Positions 16,145 through 28,200 of a DNA stretch of 64,000 bases are shown here, piece by piece. This DNA comes from JBAYJM01 sp964350585. Lineage in GTDB: Bacteria > Patescibacteriota > Patescibacteriia > 2-01-FULL-39-33. Location: positions 6,009 through 70,008 of the forward strand of contig CAYGKC010000003.1 of assembly GCA_964350585.1 (NCBI GenBank). Reading direction: 5' to 3'. The notes beneath the pieces are model-generated. The model saw only the letters and a list, made by a program, of their open reading frames with translations. It was not told where the DNA came from and ran no database searches. The translations under genes and the position numbers were made by a program. Each line of letters starts with the position of its first letter. The stretch's first letter is position 1.

Positions 16145-19100
16145 TTATTTTTTTGGTATGACATTACTGCCATGTTCTGCCACTGTCTTATTATCAATAA
16201 TCGGACCATTTTCAGTTTTTCGGCCAACTTTCTCATTTAACAATGCGATAACGGTCGATAATTTTGAAACATCCCCTCCGCCTTTTTCATAAGCAGCGAT
16301 ACCGCGTTTTAATTCAAGAACCAAATAAGCTTGAGGTCCGCTTAATTCGCGAGGCAAAGCAGCTAAAGAATCGGTTAATGTTTTTATAGCGCCTGTGGAT
16401 TCAGTAAGTGCTTTAACCGATTTGAATTGCATTTCTGTTTGACCGTTAGTAGAATAAAAACTGCCCCTGCTTATATCAGTTAAGAAATCTGCGTCTGTAG
16501 CCCCATTTTCTATAACCTTAATTAGATTATCAATGGCTTTTTTCATTTTTGTAGCATCTTCAGCTACAGCCTGAGAAACCCAATTTTCATGGGCATAGGG
16601 CTTATAATCATCAAGAACGGTATCGACAAGATTAGGTTGCGGTTTTTGAGGCTGAACTGAACCAATAGTATCAGTATATTTTTCATTTGCTTTAGTATCT
16701 TCACTATCTTTATTTTCGTATGCTTTTTTTCTTTCTTGTTCTCGTCTGTTTTCAATGTCACTGATACTACTTAAACCATAAGTTCTTGCGTTAATAGCAG
16801 CTAACTCTAAATCTAATTTTCCTTGTATTGCTCCTTTTGCACTATTGAGATCAATATTTGCCTGATATTCTTTTAAAAATCTATTTTTCTCTGCTTCAAT
16901 GCGTTCTTGTTCTTTTGCAGTTTTTCCACTCTTACTAGCATTTAAACTATCTTCTACTCTTGTTACATGGCGGGATTCTTCATCTGCTCTGATAGTTTCA
17001 GAATTTATTTTATGAGTTTCTATTTTATTTTGTCTATCAGTATATGCAGTCTCTTTATGGAAATCTTCCTTGGCTTTAGCTAAATCTGCATCGGAAACTT
17101 TTCCTTTCTTAACAACAGATGACATTGATCTATATGCACCTCTGCCATTTAAGAAGTCTAAGAAATCACTTGGCACCATACCCTTTGAAATTTTACCTGA
17201 TTGTACATTGTCAATTTGTGATATTTCACCTTCTGCCTTAACTCTTGCAGCATAAGCTGGATCGCTTTTTATCCTTTGATCAATAGCTAAATCTCTTCCC
17301 TTTTCAGACGTAGCAACAATATTTTTTGTATTTTGGCTTGCTTCATCAATTTTTTTACCTTCTTCTTCCCTATTCTTTTGGCGTTTTGAGCTTTGATCAC
17401 CTAATGCCATTTCAAGCAAACGTCCTCCTCCTGTCATATAACCCACAGCTAATGCGCCCAATCCCAAACCTCCAGTAGCCACACCTCCTGCTACAGTACC
17501 AACGGTAGCTGTAACTGCAAGAGCTCCTGCTTTAACATTTTTAGCTAAATCCGTATTTGTAAATTCCCCCCATGCCGCTTTTGCTTTATCACTGCCAAGA
17601 CCCATTTTACCCATTGCTTTTGATAGCTTTTCTTTTCTTACCTTTCTCCTGCCTTCCAAAACATCAGTTCGCCACTGTGAACCAAACGCTCCAAGCTTGG
17701 TCAAACCCTCAGACCCTGACAATTTGCCAAGACCTTTTGAAATTCCGCTGGCAAGTGCAAGAGATCCTGTCCCAGCCTTCCCTGCGGCTTTTTTGCCTAC
17801 CCATGCGCCCGCTCCCAATCCCGATTTTGCCAATGATTTTCCAAATTTCATAGGCTTCTTAGCCTGCTGTTGCAACCAACTCATCCCAGAGTTAGCAACG
17901 TTTGCTCCGACAACTCCGCTTCCTTTGGCAAAATTCAAACAAACAATCAAAGCGCCAATAACTAAAGCCGTATTAATAATGCCTTCAACCGTCAAGCCTG
18001 CTGAAAGTGTTCCTTTGTTCAAATCTGTAATTTCCTGTTTATCAGGAACCTGACCCCCTAAAGAACTACGTATATCCCTTGTAGGATTATTATTAAGAGC
18101 TCTCTCAGCTGAGTTACCCCCATGACCCATCATCATAAATGAAATCCATAAAAAGAAAACCAACACAGGACCGACTGTCAAATACTTCACAAAGTTATTA
18201 AACCAATCAGAAGAATACTTTTCTGTTTGCTTGATTAATTTTAGAAAAACATATGCCGGAGAAAGAATAGTCAAAAACAGCAATACAACTATTCTGGCAA
18301 CGAGTATGGCAATAATTGATACAATTACAATTACAACTATAACTGCCACTATTATGGCGTAAATAAGAGCGGCAAAAATATTAGTCATTTCTATACCAGC
18401 CTTATTTTTGGATATACCCTCATTCATAGGATTCGCTGTCCATTCCTGCCACCTAGTAAGTTCCGGCAATTTTAGAGCTGACAAAACAATATTTCCACCT
18501 TGAATATTGGCAAAAGCGCTGGCGAATGAAAGCATTAACACTTGTGATATATCTATGGCAATACCCACAAAAAGCTTTGAAAAATTAATAAGTATTGCAG
18601 CGATTAGAATTTTAGGCAACATCGCCTTATAATGATAGTCTTTTTTATTGAGAATAGTCCCGATAGCCACAACCATCAGAAGAACAATAAAAAAGTTATT
18701 GAAGAGATTTCTAACAACCTTCCAGCCTTCAACGACAGCAGCAGTATTATTAACATTTATAGGATAACTCATCACCGTTAGCATTGCCCACATTAACCTA
18801 GTTATTATCCAACCAAGTGCAGCAAATATTATATAAAGAATATATGCGAGAAGGTTTATAATTATATCTATTGCTTCTAATTCTCCCACGTATTTACCAG
18901 ACGGAGATTTTTCAATAGCTTCTTTTTCTCTTTTAGCAGTGTTTAAAAACTCCTCTTGTTCCTTAGTTAAAGGTTGCTTTGATTCTAATTCGGTAATCCA
19001 TTTATTATATTGAATAATTCTGCTTTCATCATTTCTAACAACATCATCAGGTACTGAAAGCCAACTCCACAAATCAACTGCTGCTAAACCAGGTCCAATG

Positions 19101-19237
19101 TTGGGTATTAAATATTGAAACCAACTATTTCTAATATCTTCTACTGTTATCGCTGCTCTAACATTTATCGGAAAACAAAAATTTAAAAATAAAACTACTG
19201 ATATCAATCCAATTAATATTTTATTTTTATTTTTCAT
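16145..19237 (-). CDS. VirB6/TrbL-like polytopic membrane protein with long soluble tail
   Basis: The 1030-residue product begins with a signal peptide (residues 1-28). A periplasmic segment of about 90 residues follows, then about six to eight membrane segments between residues 120 and 440, including LLAYILYIIFAALGWIITRL and ALIYAIIVAVIVVIVIVSII. VirB6/TrbL proteins form the inner-membrane core of type IV secretion channels. The second half is unusual: a Gly/Ala/Lys-rich stretch (about 450-610, with another small hydrophobic patch near 575) and a long charged helical region (about 630-1030) likely to form coiled coils. The gene lies 10 bases after the giant protein gene, in the same operon. 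Core call is good; the tail's role is unknown. Confidence 0.82.
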   Translation of the reverse strand: MKNKNKILIGLISVVLFLNFCFPINVRAAITVEDIRNSWFQYLIPNIGPGLAAVDLWSWLSVPDDVVRNDESRIIQYNKWITELESKQPLTKEQEEFLNTAKREKEAIEKSPSGKYVGELEAIDIIINLLAYILYIIFAALGWIITRLMWAMLTVMSYPINVNNTAAVVEGWKVVRNLFNNFFIVLLMVVAIGTILNKKDYHYKAMLPKILIAAILINFSKLFVGIAIDISQVLMLSFASAFANIQGGNIVLSALKLPELTRWQEWTANPMNEGISKNKAGIEMTNIFAALIYAIIVAVIVVIVIVSIIAILVARIVVLLFLTILSPAYVFLKLIKQTEKYSSDWFNNFVKYLTVGPVLVFFLWISFMMMGHGGNSAERALNNNPTRDIRSSLGGQVPDKQEITDLNKGTLSAGLTVEGIINTALVIGALIVCLNFAKGSGVVGANVANSGMSWLQQQAKKPMKFGKSLAKSGLGAGAWVGKKAAGKAGTGSLALASGISKGLGKLSGSEGLTKLGAFGSQWRTDVLEGRRKVRKEKLSKAMGKMGLGSDKAKAAWGEFTNTDLAKNVKAGALAVTATVGTVAGGVATGGLGLGALAVGYMTGGGRLLEMALGDQSSKRQKNREEEGKKIDEASQNTKNIVATSEKGRDLAIDQRIKSDPAYAARVKAEGEISQIDNVQSGKISKGMVPSDFLDFLNGRGAYRSMSSVVKKGKVSDADLAKAKEDFHKETAYTDRQNKIETHKINSETIRADEESRHVTRVEDSLNASKSGKTAKEQERIEAEKNRFLKEYQANIDLNSAKGAIQGKLDLELAAINARTYGLSSISDIENRREQERKKAYENKDSEDTKANEKYTDTIGSVQPQKPQPNLVDTVLDDYKPYAHENWVSQAVAEDATKMKKAIDNLIKVIENGATDADFLTDISRGSFYSTNGQTEMQFKSVKALTESTGAIKTLTDSLAALPRELSGPQAYLVLELKRGIAAYEKGGGDVSKLSTVIALLNEKVGRKTENGPIIDNKTVAEHGSNVIPKK

Positions 19238-19247
19238 ATAAATTATT

Positions 19248-22200
19248 TTAATATCCCGCTTCTATTAAACTACTGCTTATGGTTGAACTTGCACTTGCAT
19301 TCCAATTATCTTTAACAGTTATCGTAATAGTAGCCGGATTAGGAGACATTTCATTAGGATTATAATAATGATACATCACAAAAGGATTATTTTCATCTAT
19401 TCTTTGCCTTAACTTTACGCCTGCAACCGAATCTTCCGATCCGTCACCCCAATTAATAGTGTAAGAAGTAAGCGGAAGCTGATCCTTGTCAACTTTTACA
19501 TTAAAAGAAAGTCGAAGTGTCTGGCTTGAAGTAGAAACTTTAATATTAGTAATCAACGGCTTGATTTTACAGGGCACACCCAAAGCCGTGTTAATAAATC
19601 TCCAGTTAACATCCCTGTCACCAGGATTCAAACCGGAACAATATTCATTTGGCAAAGACCAATTTGCTCCTTTTACTTCATCATAACTACCTTGATCCCA
19701 TCTGTTATTGTCTTCCTTCCACACCCATACGCCATAACTTTGGGCGAATAAATTCTTTAATGCTTCCTCTTTTACTGGTTGACCGGTTCTTGGCTGATAA
19801 GGAGCTTCAGTTTTAAAATTCGGCGTTTCCCATAAAATTGGCTGTTTTGTGTAATCATCATCAGTTCTCCTAGAATCCCATAAGATAGGATTTTGAAAAT
19901 TATTTGACGGCGCGACAAGTGATCCAAAAGGCTTGTAATCTGCTCCGTAACCGTCAAATTTATAGCCAAGATTTGAATAAATCATATTTTCGTAATAGCA
20001 TTTTCCGGTAATTTCATCCCATGTGTTACCCTTTTCTCTGCAAGTAGTAGAACCATTAATAGCTGAATTAGTACAAGCAGCAGTAACGCCATCATTTAAA
20101 CCTTTCAGGCAATAAGGATTTGTAAATTGTGGATACTTATCCGTGGTGGTTGAAAAGGCAAATTGAGATCCGCTACTGAGCCTGTCCACCCATGCTTTAT
20201 TTTTACCTGATGGCGTAGCTACCTGGACAATTTTATTGCAATAATGAATATCAAACTCACTATAAGCCGATCCAGTCATAAGCAGTCCTAACACAATACC
20301 CCCAGCTTTTACATTCCAAGCCAGACCCAAAATATCACCTGGCACGCTTGGATTAGGATCAGTAAAATAAGAAGCATATTTTGGATCCTGATCGGTAACC
20401 ACTTTTGCTCCCAAGGAAGTTCCTGTTCCGCCAGCATCCAATCCGGCCATAGACATTATCTGACCTATAAGGTCTCCACCCCCGTCACCCGATCCGCCGG
20501 ACATTATTTTATTTTCTACATTATCCCAACTTTCAGGGAATAATAAGGCCGTTCCCGCTCCATCGCCTCCAAACCAACTAGTTGCAGCTAGTCCCCATCC
20601 TCCCCAACGACTGTTATCAGTTAGATTGCCTATACGTGGTTCTAATTCACCTCCATTGTATGTTTCACATTTATCACCCAAAAGAAATTTCAAAAAAGAT
20701 GAACAGATAGTATTTTCCAAATTATTTAAACCCAATAAATCAAAAATAATTCCGAGTGGATCTTGTCCATCAGCGCCAAAATGACTAACATTATTGCGAC
20801 CCATATGGACGTTAGCAATTCCACCTCCCAAACCAAAACCGTCTAAATTTCCACCAACACCGAGAACAATTCCAGCATAATGAAAAGTATTTCTATTTTG
20901 AGGTTTACCGCCCAAAGTAAAACCACTAAGTACTTCACTAAATAAAGTCGAAAGTTTATTAAGAGCGTTTGTTTCCGGCTTTGATATAAATGGATATCTA
21001 AATAGAGCGGAAGCATTTATTAAATCTGAATTTTCAGATTCAAAAACAGAATACTGTGCAGTTTCACCGCCTAAGACATTTAAATTAAGTCCTGGAGCAA
21101 GATTATTTAACATTTGTCCCATACCGCCACTAGTTACTTTGGTAGTTTCTACATAAACTCTAATTGTTTCTTTAGTGGTGGAAACGCAATAATATAGCGG
21201 AGATCTCTCTCTATATCCACCCGAATACTCATCCACAATATCGCCTTTAATTTCATCAACCGGCCACCACTGCAAACACACCTGGGGATTCTTCGGATCC
21301 CAAGCCAAGCAATAACCGTACCAACCATAGTAAAATCTTCCATCTTCTGAGTATTGGCAAGACATCGCATTTTGATCTGGATAAATTCTACAACTTCTAG
21401 AAATAGTAGACTCTTCTTTAGTTAAAATATCGGTTAAACCAGTAAAAGCATTTAACTGCGAAACTTTAGGAACAGGATTTAAAACAGGCTTTAGGGAAAT
21501 ATCGTCAAAAAGCGAACTTCCGCTTATCCTGCAAGCCGTACCATAATTTATGTTATATTTTTTATCATCAAGTAAGTCATTACATTCTTTCTGGTCTAAA
21601 CTATTATTAAAATTAATCAATTTTAAACAAATTGTAGAGGTTGAAGGTGTAAACTTTAGCGTTTTCTTTGTCCAATTAATTCCTTCACGCATACTGATAA
21701 CTCTCCCAGGCCTTTGATTACTACATTCTGAACCTTCAAAAACCCATATTTCAGCAGAAGTGGTGCTAAGCAAGTCTAAGGTGTTAAGCCAAGCGCTTAA
21801 ATAATATTCTTGTCCTTTTTCAACATCAATCGGTTCCGATTCCAACTCGTTTGGTCCGTGCAATCTCAAATAGCCCGCATCCTGTTTTCTGTATAGATAA
21901 TTTCTTTCAATCGCATATTTATCGGGACCCCAACCAGATGCATCCAAATCCGAAGATGATGCAGACATTGTCCAACCTAACGGTTCGGCTGAAGCTGAGA
22001 CAGTAGATTCAAAATTACCGTTTGAAACACTTGCAGATTGCCCTTCCTGTGTCATCTCTGCAAAGGACAAATAATTAGGCACGGAGTAACCTGTCAAAAA
22101 TTGGAAATTAGAAGAATTAGTTGTTATAGGTTCATTGTTTTTTTGGGTAAAGGAATCGCAAGTTCTGTCGTCATAGTCCATTTTTTCACATAAACCAACT

Positions 22201-25200
22201 CTTAAACAACTGTCCTGACTCTGGAATCGAAAATCTGCCGCCGTACTTGTGGTGGAATCACTGTCTTTTTTATAAGTGGTGCAATACAGCCAGTTCTTGC
22301 AAGTTCTGTCGGGCAGAACCTTAAGCAGTACGCTGGTATCTTTGGGCTCATCTGTTGAAGCCTTAAGAGGTTGCTGTTTATTGCCAATATAATCGGAATA
22401 TGTTTTTGAAGAATTGAAAATCAAATATTTATTTCGTTCTTTAATTAATTCATCGTTTGAATCTGAATCATATGAATAATTTATGCTTGATCTTTCATTA
22501 AACAGCACGCAACCCGTCTTGTAATCAACAAGGCCGTTGCAACCTGAACGATTTACATTGGTAGATAAAGCGTAATACACTCCCGCTCGAGTAACTACAG
22601 TACTTGTACTTGAAAGATTAATTTTACAAGTTTTAACGTTATCATCCTTTGCCTTCACATAAAAAGTAGTTGTAACATTGCCAAGCGGATGATAAATATT
22701 ACAAAAAGCAGAAGCGGCAGTTGTGGTAACAAATCCTCCTGATGAAGAATAAAGGTAATTAGATTCTATAACCAAGGTTGATGAACTCTTATAATTCAAA
22801 TTAGGATAAATTTCAGTGATAGGATCGATATATTCGCTGCATCCGTTTTTATTATCCTGACATAAACCCACCCAACCGTTATATTTAATGTTGCTGTAAT
22901 TATTTATTACAAAAATTGTTGATGATCCTGTTAAATTATTAATAGGACCGATCGGCTGATATTTGTTTCTGACTGATTCATAACCCGTGCCGAATGTTTG
23001 ATCGGGAGTAATCATACACGCTTCGTCAGTTCCTTTTTTGTACCATCCCGCCGCCAAATCTCCCGCTCCTCTGAATTCGCAAAGTTTCCTGGGATTTTTA
23101 AAATAATATAAGGAATTATTGCCGGCAAATTGTTCGCACCATACCTCGTCTGCAGCGCATAAATCAGTCGCATACCTATCAGGATCATTCTTTAAAAATA
23201 CAGTGCTATATCCTAGAACTTCGTCATATTGGTTAATTTTGGGCAAACCCAAAGCCATACATCCTTTATCTTGCAAACCACAACTATATGCTGGGCTATT
23301 AACAAGATATGCTTTTTCGTAAGGTCGGACGGTAATTTGATCATTATATCCTTTGCTATTATCAGGATTAAATATAAATCCTTGATATTTATCGTAATTA
23401 TGAGTATCAATAAGTTCTTCGCAACCCGCAGCTTCTTTTCTGCACAAATTGGCAAATGACTTCAAATAAGCGCTTAATCCGTCTTGAGTTTTGTACGCTT
23501 TACAGCCAAGCATATTGCCAGGAACACATCTGTGGTTATCAGTACCGGGATTTTGATCATAACAAATTTGATAAGCAGCACTGGAATTAGTCTGTGACTG
23601 AGCATAGTTTACTTTACCAGCCGGATCATTTAAATCATTGTCGCAAGAAAACGGAGTAAACCAGGAATTCTCAACCAGATACACTTTATCTCTCATTTCT
23701 TTCAACTGAATATTATCCAAGAAAACTTTTTCAGAACCAATATTAAAAACTAAATTTTCAACCTCCGGCTGATCCCATGTTACAAAGACCGGACCTACTT
23801 CAAAATATTTCCATTCACCTGTAATTTCAGGCATAGAAAGATTAATATCACCATCATTTTTCAAAGATGAAACTGCAAAGTAGTCATTTGGATTAGTAGA
23901 GCTGTTGAACTTTATTGATTCGAATCGGAAATTGCCTGTTGAACTTGCTTTAGCCCAGAAACTGAGCATATATGTCCTATTTTTATGTACGGCAACTTCC
24001 TTTTTAATTTGTCCACCAGTATTTTTTATGGAGTATCCCCCTTGATATGTCGCTTCTGAACTTGTAACCGCTCCAATCCAGCCTTCAAGATTTTCATTGC
24101 TGAATTGACTTATTGGGAATACGTTTCTGATATTATTGCCATAATTTCCGGTGTAAGCCCGACAACCGGAAACTGAGGCGCTGCACATAATTCCTTCGCC
24201 TTTCATAGCCATATATATGCACTCATTAGTAGCACTATTCCACCAGCCTTTTGTACAGTTTGCCTCTGCTTCTGTAAGCGTTTTTTCTGTTTGTGTTCTT
24301 CTATACGGATGGCAGTTATCAGAAATTGTAACAGTCATTGATAAAAGACGATAAGTGATGTTTCCGCCAGCATCGTAAAACTGCCTGCAATCTGGATTTG
24401 AAGCCATATTCTCTTTGGTACAAAGTCCATTTTCTAAATTATGTGAAACTGCATCAGGATCATTGCAAATTCCAATACCGCTTGTATTATAGGAAATGTT
24501 TGTGCAGGGCGCGCTTGGATCTTTATTACTCCTTTTTAGTTTGTAAACCTTTAACTGATAACCGGTCGTATCTTCACCCTCCCAAGTATAGTAAGTGCCA
24601 TCATCCGTAGAAGGTTTTTGGCATGCTTTTATTCGCACAAAATATTCTCTTTGTTCCGCTCCCCTGCCTAGCTCATCAAGGTTTGTAAATTCATCACATC
24701 CCGCATAAGCGGCCGAACAGTATTTTGGCACGTTATTAGCAATAAACTGGACAAAGGTCGACGAAACAAAATAAGTTTTTTCTTGTTTATATACCTGGTA
24801 TCCCGCACATTCCGCAGGGCACAAATCAATGCTTTCAGCCACTCCGGGCACTTCCGGATCGCCGTTTACGGGCTTATAAATATTGCAACCTACCTCATCA
24901 GAAGTACAAACTGAAGCGTATTTTGAACAAAGTTTATTTTGGTTAAGAAGAATATCATATAAATTCGAGCTGTTAGCCCAAATATTACCTTTCTTATAGC
25001 AATTTAAATAATCAGGCGCTTTCCTTAAAAACGTCAATTGCTCTGCAGGCCGTTTTGAAGGATTATATTCTGTGAAAGAAGAAGGCAACTCAGAATTGTA
25101 GTTTATTTCTTCTAACTTTATATCATCAAAATATACCATCGTTTCTGCTAAGCCGGATATCACCCGAATATCGTATTCATTGGCTCTGTAATCTTTCGCC

Positions 25201-28200
25201 ATCACTGCGACTGCCTGAACTTTTTGCCATTGATTGATTCTACTCTTGTCAAAACCGGCTGACATAATTTTATTATTCGGTGACAATAAAAATAATTCTA
25301 CCGACCCGCCACCTAAATTACTAACAGTGCTTGAAGCAATATATACCCAGCCGGACAAGGCATATTTACTTCCTCTTTTAAGATTTATAATATTTTCAGC
25401 TCTGGGAACTTCCACAACGGCATAGTCAGCGTTACATGAATCAGCTGACAAAGTACATCTAATTCCCAAAGAATGTGAACCGCTATTTTTTATGCTATTG
25501 CTTCGGCTGAATTCTACGTGTCTGCCATGCTCGCTGTCTTTCTTCCATACATCCACTCCGTCACCTGCTCCGTCTTCAAATCCCCCGTTTGGCACCAAAT
25601 TACTGCCCAAGCCTGATTTCAATCGAATAAATTGCGAACAGCCGTCAGAAACACTATTGCAGGTAGGGGCATTTTTTGTCAGATAAATTTCATTTTCTGT
25701 CGCATTGATACTGGCTGTATTACTGGCATTACCTAACCAAATACTGTTAGCTCCGCAATCATCCTTTATTTTTTTAATGGTAAAATCATCAAAATAAACA
25801 TCAGCAGTAGTGCCTGCTTTCAATCGGATTTTTATTGTTGTAGTATTAAAATTTCCAGAGTTAAAATACCATATTTTTTCATTCCAGCCTGCACTAAAAG
25901 AATATAGTTGGTATTCTTCTTTTTCTTCGCCTCTTATTATTGAAACAATAATTGCTCCATTATTATCTAAAACGCCAGTGCTTCCCGATAAATAATTGCC
26001 TCTAACAAAGAAATTTAACTGATAATTTTTGTCTTTTTCAAGAGGTATGTTTTCAAGCGATACCCAGGTATTGGCATCTTCTGCTATGACTGGGGCATTA
26101 TTTCCGATTATTCTTAAAGCTGAACTAGTACCTCTTCCTTCTCCCGCAACTCTGTAAAAACGGTTATACATATCATAGTTGGCATTATCAAAATTCCAGA
26201 TTGCAGGAATCCAGTCATATTCATCCTTTTGTTCAAAACCTCCGTTAAACGTTCTAAGCAGATCATTATTGTCTATGCAAAGCTCTAAATAACATCCCGA
26301 GCTTCCAGGCGTTGAGGTGCAAGATACCTGAGGCGTCCCAAATGAGCTGAATCTACATGTACCATCAATAATATTATAAGTACAATTGGTAGATGAAGTG
26401 CTGTCACAAGCTGATTGCGTACAGGGTTGAGACATCCTAAGCATTCCGTCCGTGCTTATCTGATGCCACTTATAAACAACTTTTCCTTCAAGAGTTAGAG
26501 TTTGTGAAGTGGAAGTGATTCTTGTTATTACGTTTGGAGCAAGATGACGCCAAACATTGTTTACCGTATCAAGTAACATACTATACCAACGGCATCCTAC
26601 ATTAGTAGAATTACAATTGCCGAAATCCAGAGTGTTCATCAAATATGATTGTTTTTTACCGTCAGATGCCGAAAAAGTCTGGCAAGTATTGAATCTTGGT
26701 TCGCAAGCAGTTGGAAAAGTCCAGATTCTTCTTTCTTCGGTACAATAGCCGTAAGCTTGGCAATTATTATCAATATCCTGTTGTAAACACTGTTGTTCAT
26801 CTGCACAATATTCTCCTCTCATAATACTTCCATCAGGTGAATCTCGCGTTGTGTTATAACCTCCATAACCCTGCCTTCTGCAAAATAATTCTGGCACTTT
26901 TAAAGTCCAATATGGATTAACCAAACCGTAAAAAATACTATCTGGATTTTCAAAACCGGCAGCAACCTCTTTTAGTGTATAATTTCTATCGCTTCCATTT
27001 GCTTTTATTGCTGCAAACTCCCATCCCACAGGAATAATTCTGTATTTTCTAAGTATAATTATCGATCTTAAGGGCAATTCACTGTCTAAATTGTCATTTC
27101 CCACGGCTGGAGCAAATAATCTTTCTCCTATGCCAAGAGTATCAGACAAAACTTCATATAACTGCTTCTTTTCTTTTATTGCTGATAGTAGTTTTTGATC
27201 AATTACGCAATCAGTTGGACCCGGATTCTTTCTGGTTGAATCAGAACATAAAGCAAGCTTTGTTAAAATATCGTAAGATCCTCCTTCTTTAAAGGAATAA
27301 TTCTTAAGCTCCGAAAACCTTTCTTTAGCTCCCGTAGCTCCTTCGCTTTGTGGAGATGCCAACGGATTTAGCAATGCGGATAAATTTGGAAGAGCAAAAC
27401 CGCTTGAACCGCCGGAACTGCTATCGGAAGAACCTTTGAATAATCCATTTTTAAAATTATTCAACAACTGAGCAGCTAAAGTATTTAAAAATGTTTCAAC
27501 AAAATCAAAAATTGTTCCGGTATATATATTATCTTTTTTGCCGACGTTATCAGGATCAACTAAAGCCTTATGCAAAGCTTCCCTAACAGTAGTTCCCGGA
27601 GTAAGAACTTTGCCGGCAAAATCTTTTAGATCCTTAAATTTGGCCGCCTTTGCAGCTTCATCTTCAGCCTCTTTGACTTTTTTATTTACATATTCATATG
27701 ATTTTCCTTGTATTAACAAAAAGGTTGAAATATCGTTTTCTCCAGGTTGAAGAGAATTATTGTACTCAAAAGAAAAATCAGCTCTTTGGATTGCTGAATT
27801 CCAATTTGTCATCATCGTAGAAAAAGTACATCTGACCTGTCTTGGAACTTTATAATTAATGCTTGTTTGAATCGCTAACCGCATACTTAAATTAGGGCGA
27901 CATAAATCGACACCATAAGATTGCCCTACTTGATCAATAAAGTCTCCCAAAGCGCTGTCTGCGGCATTTTCCAAATATGCTCCCCAACCTTCGGTAATAA
28001 ACAAAGGCTTTTGTCCCTTTCCTCCTGAAGCCACCCAGGTAGCGGTATCTTCGGCCAACTGTCTTGAAAAGGTACTTAAAGAAACCTTAAAAGCTCCTGC
28101 CATTGCTTTTGTAGCCTCCTCCTTTATTGCCTCCCACCATTCTCTTCTCTTTTGATCCCTAATCATCTGTTTCATTTGTTTCTCAGCACCAACTTGTGTT

